Source: Gnomoniopsis sp. IMI 355080
Lineage: Eukaryota; Ascomycota; Sordariomycetes; Diaporthales; Gnomoniaceae
NCBI GenBank assembly: GCA_027946555.1
Contig: JAPEVC010000031.1
Span: 62,001-126,000 of the forward strand
Length of the DNA stretch: 64,000 bases
Direction of reading: 5' to 3'
Under the pieces are notes generated by a model. The model was not told the origin of the DNA, searched no databases, and saw only the letters and a program-made list of their open reading frames with translations. Below, in pieces: positions 53,454 to 64,000 of the stretch; positions within the stretch are counted from its first letter, which is position 1, and every line of letters starts with the position of its first letter. A program made the position numbers and the translations under genes.

Positions 53454-55946
53454 ATGAAGTTCGGCGAACAGCTGCGTTCTTCGGCAATCAAGGAGTACCA
53501 ATGGTACTACATCGACTATGAAGGCCTCAAGTCTGACTTGAAGAAGGCCTCCGGCCCCGTCACTCAATCCGGAGCCACCACCGGTGCCGCCTCCGGATCG
53601 CGGCCCATGTCAAACGGCAAGCCGAAGCGGGAATGGACCGAAGATGATGAGAGCCGTTTCGTTTATAGGCTAGAGGAAGAACTCGAGAAGGTCTATCAGA
53701 AGCAGCAACTCAAGACCATTGAGATCACCCGTCGGCTCCAGGCCAGCGAACGGGATGTCAACGATATTGTCGCCCGTCTCAACGAGCGTCAGCCCGGCAA
53801 GGACGGACCATCCGAGGAGGAGTTCATGGTGCTCGAGGAGGACTTGAGCGACATTATCGCCGACGTCAATGATTTGGCCAAGTTCGTTCAGCTCAACTAC
53901 ACCGGCTTCTACAAGATCATGAAAAAGCATGACAAGATGACCGGCTGGCATATCCGACCCGTATTTGAGGCCCGCATGAAGTCAAAGCCCTTTTTCAAGG
54001 ACAACCATGACGAGTTGCTGGTCAAGCTGTCCAAGCTCTACGACATTGTCCGTACACGGGGCAGTCCTGTCAAGGGCGACAGCGCGTCTGGTGGCAGCCA
54101 GGGCAGCTTCATTCGTAATACGACGAAATACTGGGTGCACCCTGACAATATCACTGAGCTGAAGCTTATCATTCTCAAACACTTGCCTGTCCTGGTCTTC
54201 AACGGCGCCAAAGAGTTTGACAATGATGACACGGCTATTACTTCCATTTACTACGACAACACAGACACCTGGGAGTTGTACGAAGGTCGACTCAAAAAGA
54301 CAGAGGGAGCAGAGGCCATTCGTCTTCGATGGTACGGAGGTATGGATACCGACAAGATCTTTGTGGAGAGGAAGACCCATCGGGAGGACTGGACGGGCGA
54401 GAAGTCTGTCAAGGCGCGGTTCGACATTCGAGAGAAGCACGTCAACTCCTACATGAAAGGAGAAATGCTTCCCGCTGCGATTGTCGAGAAAGCGAGGAAG
54501 ACAGGCAAGAAGAAGCAGTCGGACTACGATCTGGACGAGAAACTGGCGCAGGAAGTCCAGTGGGAGGTCTTGAAGCACAAATACGAGCCAGTATGCCGAA
54601 GCTTCTACCACCGCACAGCATTTCAGTTCCCCGGAGATCTGCGAGTGCGTATTTCACTCGATACGGATCTGACCCTGATCCGTGAGGACAATTTGGACGG
54701 CCGCAAAAGAAGCGGCGACAATTGGCGCCGTATGGATATCGGTGTGGACTACCCGTTCTCGCAGCTGCCCCCAGAAGACATCTGCCGATTCCCGTATGCC
54801 GTGTTGGAGGTGAAGATTCAAACCCAGGCTGGTCAGCAGACCCCTGAGTGGGTACGACAGCTGGTAGCGAGCCACCTCGTGGAGGCCGTCCCGAAGTTCT
54901 CAAAGTTCATCCACGGCTGCGCCACCTTATTTCCGGATCGGATCAACTTGCTGCCCTTTTGGATGCCGCAAATGGACGTCGACATCCGCAAGCCTGCCAC
55001 ACACAACTTTGGTATTCAGCGTGGTGGGCATTCCGGTACCACCGCTACATCAGAGGATGAGGACGATGATTACGACTCGGACGACGAGGATGCTCGCGCC
55101 TCGCAGAGGCAAAATCATGAACAAAGCGGCAATGGCTCCAATCAGGAGGCCTTACGACCTGGATCAAGCGCTCAAGCTGCCGCAGTGGCAAATCGACTGC
55201 GGCAAGCGCAGGTTGATGGCGCGGTCGACGTTGAAGACCAGACACGTCTGCTGTCGGCTGCACCGGACGACGGTCATGTCTTGTACGAGTCTGACGAGGA
55301 AGACGAGGAGGAGGATAGACTCGAGGAAGCTAGGAGAGTTGGTGGCTTGACTTATGTCTCGACTCTCGTGTCGACCAAAGCTAAGGCTGCTGGTCGTGGT
55401 GTAGCGTCGAAGCTGGGCCACATTGTAGCTACGGCGAGGTCGGGCAGCGAGATCCCTGTGCATGAGCGTACCATCACGCTGTACGGCACGATGCAAGTGC
55501 AGAACAAGAAGTTTGAGGCACCAAAGGGGAAGAAAATCTATGTCCCTGTGAGGGTAGAGCCAAAGGTGTACTTTGCCGCGGAAAGAACCTTTCTTAGTTG
55601 GGTACGTTATGTGACGACCTTTTGGCCGAGATGTTGGAAAACTCTTACTAACGTTGGCGAACAGCTCGAATTTTCCATTTACGTGGGCACCATCGCAACG
55701 ACCCTACTCAATTTTGGCTCGAAGCCCACAAAGACTGCCTTTGTCGTGTCTGGGGCGTTTACATTGGTGGCCATCGCCTGCCTCGCCTACTCCGTAGGCA
55801 CGTACGTCTATCGCAGCCGCTCGATTCGTGCCCGCAAGGCCGCAAAATTCTACGACTACTGGGGACCGACGGCTCTCTGCGGTACCTTGATCGTGGCGGT
55901 CGCGCTCAATTTTGGATTTGAGGGGAAAGAAAGGCATTGGTGGTAG
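53454..55946 (+). CDS. VTC4: Vacuolar polyphosphate polymerase VTC4
   Basis: Catalytic subunit of the vacuolar transporter chaperone, which makes polyphosphate from ATP and moves it into the vacuole. SPX domain from residue 1 (MKFGEQLRSSAIKEYQWYYI) to about 165, sensing inositol pyrophosphates. The VTC tunnel domain spans about 222-500 (SIYYDNTDTWELYEGRL, EAIRLRWYGG, VERKTHREDWTGEKSVKARF). A long acidic linker (DEDDDYDSDDED) follows, then the DUF202/VTC1-like membrane domain from about 685 (VRVEPKVYFAAERTFLSW-LEFSIYVGTIATTLLNFG) with three helices. A 63-nt intron at 55602-55664 has no stop and keeps frame; removing it restores the VTC1-type FLSWLEFS and gives 809 aa rather than 830. Confidence 0.95.
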   Translation: MKFGEQLRSSAIKEYQWYYIDYEGLKSDLKKASGPVTQSGATTGAASGSRPMSNGKPKREWTEDDESRFVYRLEEELEKVYQKQQLKTIEITRRLQASERDVNDIVARLNERQPGKDGPSEEEFMVLEEDLSDIIADVNDLAKFVQLNYTGFYKIMKKHDKMTGWHIRPVFEARMKSKPFFKDNHDELLVKLSKLYDIVRTRGSPVKGDSASGGSQGSFIRNTTKYWVHPDNITELKLIILKHLPVLVFNGAKEFDNDDTAITSIYYDNTDTWELYEGRLKKTEGAEAIRLRWYGGMDTDKIFVERKTHREDWTGEKSVKARFDIREKHVNSYMKGEMLPAAIVEKARKTGKKKQSDYDLDEKLAQEVQWEVLKHKYEPVCRSFYHRTAFQFPGDLRVRISLDTDLTLIREDNLDGRKRSGDNWRRMDIGVDYPFSQLPPEDICRFPYAVLEVKIQTQAGQQTPEWVRQLVASHLVEAVPKFSKFIHGCATLFPDRINLLPFWMPQMDVDIRKPATHNFGIQRGGHSGTTATSEDEDDDYDSDDEDARASQRQNHEQSGNGSNQEALRPGSSAQAAAVANRLRQAQVDGAVDVEDQTRLLSAAPDDGHVLYESDEEDEEEDRLEEARRVGGLTYVSTLVSTKAKAAGRGVASKLGHIVATARSGSEIPVHERTITLYGTMQVQNKKFEAPKGKKIYVPVRVEPKVYFAAERTFLSWVRYVTTFWPRCWKTLTNVGEQLEFSIYVGTIATTLLNFGSKPTKTAFVVSGAFTLVAIACLAYSVGTYVYRSRSIRARKAAKFYDYWGPTALCGTLIVAVALNFGFEGKERHWW

Positions 55947-56668
55947 GACTCGTCGATACCGTCGGGGCGGTGGTGCGATAACATAGCGAATATGGTGTGC
56001 ATATGGCATCTTCTGGTTGTAGCATTAATATGGGCGGGCGTAAGTGTTGAGTGGCATTCTGGTTTACGGACAAACACACTGCTTGGCTAATCTGCATTAG
56101 AAAAAGTTGGGTTTGGGTTTTTTTTCTTTTTCTTTTCTTGGTGTGTGCGAGTGCGGGAGCGTATGTGTATGTATGTGTGGTTCCAAGTTCTGTGGGTAGG
56201 ATAGCGTACAATAGCGTTCTCATCCACGATGATCAACTTCATCAAAGAAGGTCCTTGCTACCATCAGTGTTGACCATGTCCTTCGACGGTCGATTTCTCA
56301 TCCTAAGGCTCGCGAAAGAAGAGGGCCAACCAAGGTCGAGGGTCTATCCCGTCGGAAAACCGGGTTCTACGAGAGGACTGAAGAGGCTCTGTTCCGTGTC
56401 TCCCACACTGTGGATATGGCCTCGTCAATCTTGAACTAGGAATGCTGGTCTTTGTTTAAGGAAAATTCACCTTCAACGACCAGATTCGACGCCGTTGCAC
56501 ATTAGAGGTTTCGAATAGATTCTTTCTATTAAAGAGGGGGGGGAGGGAAGATGTGTGTTTACGGTTTCAGCGATAGGAAACAGAGGTACTGATGAATAGG
56601 TACAAAGCATTTCGCTGTCTAAGTTTATGGTTATATACAGTCTATGGAACATTCACACGCTTATCCTA
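55947..56668. other. Convergent 3' flanks VTC4/multicopper oxidase
   Basis: About 720 bp with T-rich and GT-rich simple sequence around 56110-56185 and a short G-run near 56537. No gene was seen. Confidence 0.5.
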
Positions 56669-58821
56669 TCATGAGTGATCAGATCCAAAATTGCCAAACC
56701 AGATCTCATCCTTTGGCGTCGCGCCCTTTTCCAGCTCGGCCACAGGCGCCTCACACAAGCGCGCATTTTGCTCCGGAATCGTCCAATTCCTCATGGACCC
56801 CAGCCTCGACACAAATTGCATGCCCATCCCAGCCTCGGCATGCCAAATCATGTGACAGTGAAACAGCCACACTCCAGGGTTATCCGCCACGAACCGAATC
56901 AGTGTCCAGCCAAAGCTCTCCACGGTGGTGACGTCCCTCCTCGTCGGATTCGCAATGATCGATTTATCACTAGGATCCAACAACCCTTTGCCCTCGGGCT
57001 GTAGGCCTAGCACCTCGTAGCCGGGGAAATAGCCGTGGCCAGCGGCGAGGATGAACATCTGCGCGCCGTGCAGATGAAATGGGTGGTTCCCTTCATCAAA
57101 GTTCTGCAGGATAATGTCCACCACTTCGACCTCGTTGGAGCTGATGACAAGCTCGTGCTTCTTGTCAAAGGCCACGTCGTTCACGCCTTCAACGTCAAAG
57201 GAAGTGTTCCTCGTCGCCAGGCCGTCGACCACTCGGTGGATGGTGGGTGACTGCAGCTGCGGCCGGAGGGTGCTCTGGTTAAGGAAGCCTCGCTCGAGCC
57301 GCCACGCGCCGATTTCCAGGTTGACGCGGAAGTACCACGAGTGGTGTGCATACTCCGGGGCCGCAAGCTTTGGTCGCGGCTTGTACGTCCCCGGGGCCTT
57401 GTCTTTGCAAATGACGGTAAACTTGCCGCTGTCCTCCTCCGTCTCTGGAAGTAAGGCGCCGGGGTGGCTCAACGTCTGTCCCTTGTCGTAGCGGATGATG
57501 GCCTTGGCCCCTGCGACGCCCTGATCTGGCAGGACATTCTCGGCAAAGCAATGCTTGATCATGCGCGCTCGGAACCAAAAGAGGCCCGAGTCGAGTTTCT
57601 GATCGGTGCGGAGAAGAACACTGTACCGCTGGCCAGGGCCGATGAGGACAGTGGAGTCTGTTTCTGGCGTAACGGAGACGCCGTCGACCTCTGTGACGGG
57701 GAGCTTGAGGTGCTTGTCGACGCTCACTTCGAACCAGCCAAAGCCGCCCACGTTGATGATTCGCAGCCGGTGCCGTTTTTCAGGGGTGAGGTCGAATGTT
57801 GGTAGCTGTGCAGCTGTACTATCGCAGTGTCGGTTCTTGTGAAGAGAACAGTCAACTTTGTTCACTCCGTTAATCAAGGCCCCGTTTGGAGTCGGTGAGC
57901 TTTCGCTTCCTGGGGAGAGAGTCTGTCTCAGTAATCCATCGGAAGGGTCATGGTACCAATCCTGAACCATGATCACACGATCTGTATCGTAGTGATAGGC
58001 TTGTGCCTTTTTCTCTTCATTGGAGAGAACGATTAGTGGACCGAACAAGCCGTCAAGGCCCTGAGCTGCCTGATGGCCGTGGTAGAAGTCTGGAGTGGTT
58101 TAGTACCCAAGACTCCACAGCTGCAACGAGGCTGAGGAGCACACTTACAAGATCCGGCCTGTCCTTTTACCGTGAACTGATAGCGAAAGCTTTGACCGGG
58201 TGCAATAGGACATTGGGTCACTCCCACGGTACCATCCATAAAATTTGTGCCGTTCTGAAAGAGTCCATGCCAATGTATGGCAGTGGCATTCTTTGCGTTG
58301 TTGACCACGTCCACCACTACCGTGTCTCCCTCGTTGCACACGATCATTGGCCCGGGAAACTGCCCATTGATGACAACCAAGGGCCGGAATACACCATCCG
58401 GGTTGGCCGTGATGTCTGTAATCGTCCAATGGTAATACCGTGCCCTTGGAGGCGAGTCGAAGTCCCAATCCGGAGGTATTATATAGTCAGACGATGGCTT
58501 CCGGAAGGTCCTCAATATCCTGTCTTCCGAATCCGAGGCAGAATAGAGACTCAGGAGCAAGGCGGCGATCGAAAAGAGAACGAGCCCAGCCAAGCCCGTC
58601 AATACCAAGCGCAGCCATCTCCTCTGCGGTTTTCGTGAGACGCCCACATCCTCGGGCTGTACATCGTCTTTTCCACCTCCGGGGAGCAGACGTTCGGTCT
58701 GCTCATCTTCCGTACTTTGATACTTCTCCTGGTCCGGAATTTGCTCTTCGAGTTCGATTTCTTTACTGGTCCTGCGATCATTCGTTGGTGACGAGGACCG
58801 GAGTTCCTGATAGCGGCTCAT
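56669..58821 (-). CDS. Membrane-anchored multicopper oxidase (laccase/ferroxidase type)
   Basis: Two exons, 58149-58821 and 56669-58089, with a 59-nt intron; 697 aa. The first 68 residues are polar and acidic (cytosolic), followed by a signal-anchor helix at about 69-93 (WLRLVLTGLAGLVLFSIAALLLSLY), so the oxidase should face the lumen or exterior as a type II protein. Copper motifs: AIHWHGLFQ (about 181), FYHGHQAAQGLDG (about 226), HPFHLHGAQ (about 558) and HCHMIWHAEAGMGM (about 631); the Cys, His and Met set is consistent with an active type 1 site. Classical laccases are secreted and Fet3 has a C-terminal anchor, so the N-terminal anchor is distinctive. No FTR1 permease is adjacent, which argues neither for nor against iron uptake. 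The substrate is unknown. Confidence 0.9.
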
Positions 58822-60928
58822 TTTCCCTGAACTTGGAACCCGAAAGATTGATTATAATCTCAACAATGGGACTGTCATATCGTCGTCGCCGGCCGAACGA
58901 TGTGCGGTGCCAGTCTGATCTGACCGTGGGTCCGGCCGAGCCCCTGAATTCCGCCTCTGAGAACCTGGTTTCTTCGCCGAGAAACCCTGGAGGCACTCCT
59001 TGTAGATACCTTATGCGGCCCACAAGCTTTCGTGGGAAACACTTGGCTCGAGGTTGTTTTCCAATACAGTGGCTGTCGTTTGAAGATTTGAAAGTTTGAT
59101 ACCCTATAAATGATCTTTCGACAGGTGAACAACGGACGGCATATAGTAAGCATTGAAGAGGCGAAAAGATCTAGCTATTTCAAGAAGGTGGACAGCACGA
59201 ATCCATGGTGATCCTAGACCCTGCATATCGCGAGTCGCACGCGGCTTGATTCCCGAGCCTGGTTGGTGGGCCCGCTCATGCGACCTACCCGCATATTTGG
59301 TTCGTATTTATTACTATTCGTCGACGTCTGATTTTTTGTTAGTCTTGCTTTTCGCATATAAAGGGGTGTCTACAGGGCGCAGGGCCACTCACGATTGCCT
59401 CCTAAGTTCTAGGGATTCTTCCACAGCCCGTTTAGCGAGGATGCCAGACAGTGCTTGAATGTAGTTCATGCCCCTTTCGTACCCTGAGGTCCAACAAAGT
59501 TATATGCTTCTGGGTAAGCATCATTTGGCTCTCAGAGGCTCGGCCTTAGATGTGCTGCGCACCCTCGCTAACAACTACCTAGGTAGGTACATGGTGGTTT
59601 TTCGCATGCTTGATCCTGTATAGGGAGGACGCTTCCCGTGAAACTTTCTCGCGGAACTGACAAGCTCAGAAAAATAGAGCAACTTGTCAAGTCTACAAAT
59701 ACATGACTTTGTGGTCACTGATCCCTCTTATGCTAGTTCATGTTGTACTATATGTAAGCCTTCTCACAATCCAGGGAAACACATTTCGTAATATGTGGGT
59801 ATCTTCCTGCTCTAACACAACACCCTGTACAATTGCCAGTCCTCTTCAAGCATTTCCCCTCTTATTAAATTCCATCACTTTGACATAGCTGTTCTGGATA
59901 TGTCTATTGTCACTCCACTTTAGCATATCCTTGCCAACTCGGTGGCGGATTGCTCCTGGTGCGTGTGTGCTTCAGATGATGATATGGAAATGCATTCTGG
60001 TTTCACTTCGACTTCTTTGCTAGTGATTTGTCACATTGGGCGTCCGCCGGTGCCGATCGCTTCACGATAGCGTCCTTAACGCGTTTCAGTAGTCTCTTCC
60101 TAGAACACCACAGAAGTTGATATCGACTTCGTCGTGTATCTCGATGCAAAGTTAGCGGCCCACTTTTGAAAGCTCAGTCATGTCAACGGCTGATACTTGA
60201 GAGGGTATACGGAGCTACAGATGCAGTAAACTTTCTGCATCTTCAGCATAACCTTGTTTTCAAAGACTTGGTCGGTAATCTGGGGCTTTCGTGTGTCTTC
60301 TTCCAACTAGTAATGAAGTAGCATGTTCCAAGGTAGTAGTGGTGGATGTGATGGCTTGCACGGATTGGGGCAAAATTGCTTCAACAGCTTGAACAGGCTC
60401 AAGCATTGTTCAATACAAAACATATGACCGGAGTGATGCCGCAGCTGGAATCCCTGGGCATAGAACGAGTGATACGAAAGATTGATATAAAAGCCTCTGC
60501 CTAAATTTTCAAATCATTTGCGGCAGCGGAGTTACGGGCATACCAAAGGTCTTGCTTGTCTGGGTTCGTCACTCTATCAATAACGCCCCCATTTATCACC
60601 GGTTTTCGCTCAAGTGATTTGCAAGCTTCATACTCCACGGTAGGAACCATAATAAAATGCATCTTCACGAGGTTATGTTTGTGATTTTGGGATAGATGCA
60701 TACCTGACTTTGTGTAAACGGGATATCCACATAATTGCATATAAAACATAGGCCTGCAAAACTATCTCAGGACCAGACCACCAACGATGGTCAGGTCTGA
60801 TACTGGGATAAAACAGCAGACCTTCCATCAACAAGCAGCGCTGGAACAGCAACTTCACTCACAGCGTTCTGACAGCCAAACTCTCACAACGCCATATCAC
60901 AATATCTTTCCTGAAAACTCCACTCACC
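58822..60928. other. Divergent intergenic region, 2.1 kb
   Basis: Promoters of the multicopper oxidase (minus) and LSM6 (plus). A CTACCTAGGTAG palindrome lies at 59575-59586. A 61-codon plus frame at 59703-59888 starts with a hydrophobic run but is otherwise unsupported. Nothing else was recognised. Confidence 0.45.
59575..59586. repeat. 12-bp palindrome CTACCTAGGTAG
   Basis: A perfect inverted repeat followed by a further GTAC, in intergenic DNA. It is similar to the CCTAGG-centred palindrome at 35987 and to the imperfect one near 5430. Confidence 0.75.
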
Positions 60929-61378
60929 ATGGAAAACGGCGCACCATCCAACGAGGGCAAAGACCCCTCAGGCTTCCTCAGCCAGATCATTGGCAACTCA
61001 GTAACAGTCAAGCTCAATTCCGGCGTCGTCTACAGGGGTGAGTTAGGAAATATCAACACCAGCATCAGCCAGAGGGGGGCGCACCACAGCCACAACAGAT
61101 CCCTCATGAACCCTCTCCCCCTTTTTATGAAAGCCTCAGGCTAACCCTTCAACTTCAGGCGAGCTGCAGTCCGTCGATGGCTACATGAACATTGCCCTTG
61201 AAAAGACAGAGGAGTGGGTAAACGGGCAAAAGAGGCGCACCTACGGCGACGCCTTTGTGAGAGGAAACAACGGTACCTCACCCCATCCCCCAATCCCTCC
61301 TCCGCCCTGCCTCCCAAACACTTTCACTAACAACGATTCTGCCACAAAAAAGTCATGTATATCTCTGCCGAATCATAG
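60929..61378 (+). CDS. LSM6: U6 snRNA-associated Sm-like protein LSM6
   Basis: Subunit of the Lsm1-7 (mRNA decay) and Lsm2-8 (U6 snRNP) rings. Three exons, 60929-61037, 61159-61272 and 61353-61378, with introns of 121 and 80 nt; 82 aa, the usual size. Sm1 motif: GNSVTVKLNSGVVYRG-ELQSVDGYMNIALEKTEE across the first junction. Sm2 motif: FVRGNN-VMYIS across the second. The last exon of 26 nt uses an acceptor after an A-rich run (CACAAAAAAG), which is less pyrimidine-rich than usual, but the frame and motif confirm it. Confidence 0.95.
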
Positions 61379-61789
61379 AGCGAGAGAGGTTGGGGATATG
61401 GCGTGCTCCTCGAGCGCTTGCACAACGGCGAGCGCAGCTTGCTGACGGTCGAGGTCGAGGACGCGCAAAGCTGCAGCGCACGCTGCAACCGGCCACTCAT
61501 CGGCAGCACATCTTTTGGTCCGCCCTATGGTGGAGTATGATGAGGATTCTTGTAGGGGTGTTAGATCGTCAGTCGTCATGATAGAAAGGCTTCGAATTGC
61601 ACGACACAGTCAAAGGGGGGATATCAAGACAGTGTATTCATGGGAGGAAGACATCAGTGGACGAGCATCATTTGACATGCGACGGCAATCACCTTCTCGC
61701 CCGCTGATTAGCCAGGCAAACGAAGCCTCATTAAACTCTGCTCCTACGTGTCCTCATGCAAACCCCCCCCCCCCACCCGGGGCAACCCT
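61379..61789. other. Convergent 3' flanks LSM6/methyltransferase
   Basis: About 410 bp. Contains a C12 tract at 61763-61774. No gene was seen. Confidence 0.5.
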
Positions 61790-62759
61790 TCACAAACGAT
61801 CTGTCCAGGCAAAATATGTCCTCCCATGACACTCGACCTCCCCAGCCTCATTCCGCTTAACATCCCCCATCCGCATGGCCTCGCGAAATACCTCCTCCCC
61901 ACGCTCCCTCTCCTTCCCCTCCAGCAGCGCAACGTGGCTCAGCGTATTGATCCGCCGCCACAGCGCGTCCTCGCTGAGCCAATGCGTCCACTCCACACTA
62001 TCCTGGCCCAGCGGGACCGAGAATTGCGGCAGGTTACCTGTCAGCGTGTCGCGCAGCACCTGCACCGGATTCGTCTTGAGCTGCCTGTCAAACACCTCCA
62101 TCCACTGCATGTCGCGGAAGCGTTTGCTGTCGTCGTTGGCCGAGAGGCTGTGGAGCCAGTCGTTGAGGTGTTGTGCCCAGGTTGTCGATGCACTCCACGC
62201 TTTGGGCTTGTTGTCTTTTTGCGCCCTCTCCCTCATTAGCATTACACCAACACTCCCCAAGTGAACGTAAGGAGATATCGGCAAAGACGCCTCACTTACA
62301 GTCGTCAATATTCCAAATCAACCCCAGAACCCCTCCAGTCTTAAGCACACCACCCAACTCCGCCAGGGGCCCCTCCTCAGCAAACCAATGAAAAGCCTGC
62401 GCAACCACGACACCATCCGCCCACCCCTCTCCCTCTACCACCACTTCCCGCAGTGCCTCCGCCTTCCCAGCCCGCACATGCACCCTACTCGACGCCTTCG
62501 CCTCCAGCTCGGCCCGCATCTCCGCATGCGGCTCTACAGCCACCACCTCAAACCCTTCGTGCCTTGCTGCCAGCGCCTCCGTGAACTTGCCTGTGCCCGC
62601 CGCCACCTCGACAATGTGTGCGTGCGCTTTGTCGGCGAGCCGCATGTGCGTCAGGAGCGCTTGCACTGCAGACGCGGGGTACGCCGGTCGATGGGCATCG
62701 TAGGCGGAGGCATTGTGGAAACCTGCAGCTGCAGCAGGGGCGAGAGACATTGTGGTCAT
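61790..62759 (-). CDS. SAM-dependent methyltransferase, Crg1-like
   Basis: Two exons, 62300-62759 and 61790-62214, with an 85-nt intron; 294 aa. The start is the first ATG in frame (MTTMSLAPAAAAGFHNASAYDAHRPAYP). Class I methyltransferase motifs: IVEVAAGTGKFTEAL (SAM binding), VVAVEPHAEMRAEL (acidic loop), GVVVAQAFHWFAEE and GGVLGLIWNIDDY. The acceptor after CGCAAAAAG is chosen because it gives IDDY-NKPKAWSASTTW, matching the DY(N)xP pattern of Crg1/TMT1-like enzymes; other AGs break the frame. Yeast Crg1 methylates cantharidin and trans-aconitate relatives; the substrate here is unknown. It is cytosolic, with no signal peptide. Confidence 0.9.
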
Positions 62760-63481
62760 GGTACCTTGATTCACGTATACGTGGGGGGTGGGGGTGGGGA
62801 AGGGTCGGTGTGTGCGAAGAAGGTGAACCGGCAGCCCGAAACGACGACGAACAGGAAGATGGTTGAGTAAGTGACCTCCGATGCAAGCTCCGCCAAATCC
62901 AGGGTGATCGGGCCGGGCGGATGATATGGATGACGTGCCCGGAGCCGGTATTCCGAAAATACAACGGCACGGGGGTTAGGTCTGGCCGATGCTCCACCGA
63001 CTATATGATACATTTCGAATTCAAGAATGTAATTGATCCTACATAAGCAGTGTCTACTGCTGTCGCGCGTTGTCTGTCACGTGGGCCACGCTGCATCATC
63101 ACGATGGTCCTTCCTCGTCAAACAAGAAGGCCAAAAACAGGTGAATTCGAGGAAGACATAGGCAACCATTCCAATATATCTATCGAATACAAGGTAAACA
63201 CCATAAGTGGATTTCGTGTGTTCATTGGTTATTTTGTGGTAGCTTAAGCTAGTCTACAGTCCATCCCTATGTGGGTTCTCTCTGATGATCGCCGTTGGTG
63301 GTATTAAGCAAATGGGTTAATTTATGGAGAACTTGATAGTGGCATAGGTAAACATATATGGGATCTTCCAAAGTCATCCCCTTGATCCCGTAGTTCCTAC
63401 GTCTTCTCCCTCATATTCATGTCTCATCTGCCTATGAATGCCGTTCGTCCAAATCCACCTGTAATGGCAGCCGTTCGTGGC
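62760..63481. other. Methyltransferase promoter / right-edge gene 3' flank
   Basis: Contains a CACGTG at 63078-63083. No gene was seen. Confidence 0.5.
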
Positions 63482-64000
63482 CTAGGACTTATTGGATGGC
63501 TCGCTGCGGGATTGAATGCGGCGAGCATATCGAGGTATCTTGTAGCTGACCTTCCGCTTTTTGCTTTCATGGTCAGTACTGGGGTTTCTCACCGTCTTTG
63601 CGGTGTTGCTCGCAGCATGACAGGTCTCCTCAACGTGGCCCGTGGATGTGCTCAGGTCATCAGAGTGGACAACAGGCGGCGGCAGAGATACTACAGGATT
63701 TTTGGCATGCGTCTGTAGTATCTGGACGGGCGTCAGGGTCTGGGAGAAGGGGTCGTGACCTGCAGCTGTGTCTCTGCCAATAGGACTGGCAAGCGATGCT
63801 GCCACCATTGATCGAGGCGTGAATTCCGGCGCGTCCGGATTGAGTCTCGATCCCTACAAGAAAGAGTCTATTAGAGACTGCCAAAAGAATTCATGAAGAA
63901 TGATTCTTAGGCGGTATCTATACCTCTTTCTTGTGGCCAGACGGTGTCTTCACTTGCGCAGCCTCTATGTCATCAGTCTCGGCCGAGCCCTCGGCCTTGT
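63482..64000 (-). CDS. C-terminal part of a PAM2-motif protein (runs off the right edge)
   Basis: Two terminal exons are visible: 63924-64000 (partial, 5' end outside the window) and 63482-63853, with a 70-nt intron (GTATAG...TTGTAG). The joined sequence reads HKKE-GSRLNPDAPEFTPRS. This is a near-perfect PAM2 motif (SxLNPxAxEFxP), which binds the MLLE domain of poly(A)-binding protein. Around it the chain is low complexity (acidic SAETDDIEAAQ upstream; VSLPPPVV downstream) and ends in a basic KKRKVSYKIPRYARRIQ patch. A PABP-linked role in mRNA turnover or translation is inferred from the motif alone. The N-terminal domains are not in view, so the family cannot be named. Confidence 0.75.

Noticed and set aside
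56669..58821. Possible melanin or iron-uptake gene cluster around the multicopper oxidase
   Set aside because: The neighbours are VTC4, RMT2 and LSM6. No polyketide synthase, scytalone dehydratase, FTR1 permease or cluster regulator is present.
59703..59888. 61-codon frame with a hydrophobic N-terminus resembling a signal peptide
   Set aside because: Short AT-rich sequence easily gives hydrophobic runs. The remainder is not Cys-rich like typical small secreted proteins.

Overview
This window is nuclear DNA of a filamentous ascomycete (Pezizomycotina). The evidence is dozens of short spliceosomal introns (about 45-150 nt, GT...CTAAC/CTGAC...AG), fungal-only genes (PIL1 eisosome protein, VTC4, RMT2, LSM6 with three exons, AYR1-like reductase) and Pezizomycotina-type unknown genes. 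There are no operons, tRNAs, rRNAs, CRISPR arrays or recognisable transposons. The class cannot be fixed from the sequence; Dothideomycetes would be a guess. I placed exon junctions by eye, using frame, splice signals and family conservation.

Layout. 0.6-3.1 kb: a DUF3237 gene and a Cys-rich single-pass membrane protein. 3.1-7.9 kb: gene-poor. 7.9-8.9 kb: a low-complexity Ser/Pro/Ala-rich protein. 10.4-13.5 kb: PXR1 (G-patch), a small coiled-coil gene and COX17. 13.9-20.4 kb: TEL2 and UBA3 (divergent), then RPC40. 20.9-24.1 kb: alpha/beta hydrolase and the complex I 49 kDa subunit (divergent). 25.5-27.2 kb: an unknown Cys/His-rich, Gln-rich protein. 29.4-35.1 kb: a coiled-coil unknown, a GFA-domain protein, an AYR1-like reductase and COQ6. 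36.3-39.5 kb: an SH3-plus-membrane protein facing PIL1. 39.5-42.9 kb: gene-poor. 42.9-51.1 kb: a Ser/Thr/Pro-rich membrane protein, OST1 and hexokinase. 51.2-58.8 kb: RMT2, VTC4 and a membrane-anchored multicopper oxidase. 60.9-64 kb: LSM6, a Crg1-like methyltransferase and the C-terminal end of a PAM2-motif protein running off the right edge.

Most genes are housekeeping and mutually unrelated: mitochondria (COX17, COQ6, complex I), RNA processing and transcription (PXR1, LSM6, RPC40), NEDD8 activation, checkpoint-kinase stability (TEL2), N-glycosylation, glycolysis, polyphosphate synthesis and plasma-membrane organisation. I see no biosynthetic cluster and no new multi-gene system. The most interesting signals are in gene architecture: a 6-nt microexon in UBA3, a start codon split by an intron in PIL1, a probable second promoter and first exon inside intron 1 of hexokinase, and stop-free 63-nt introns in VTC4 and the DUF3237 gene. 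Several proteins of unknown function also merit a second look.
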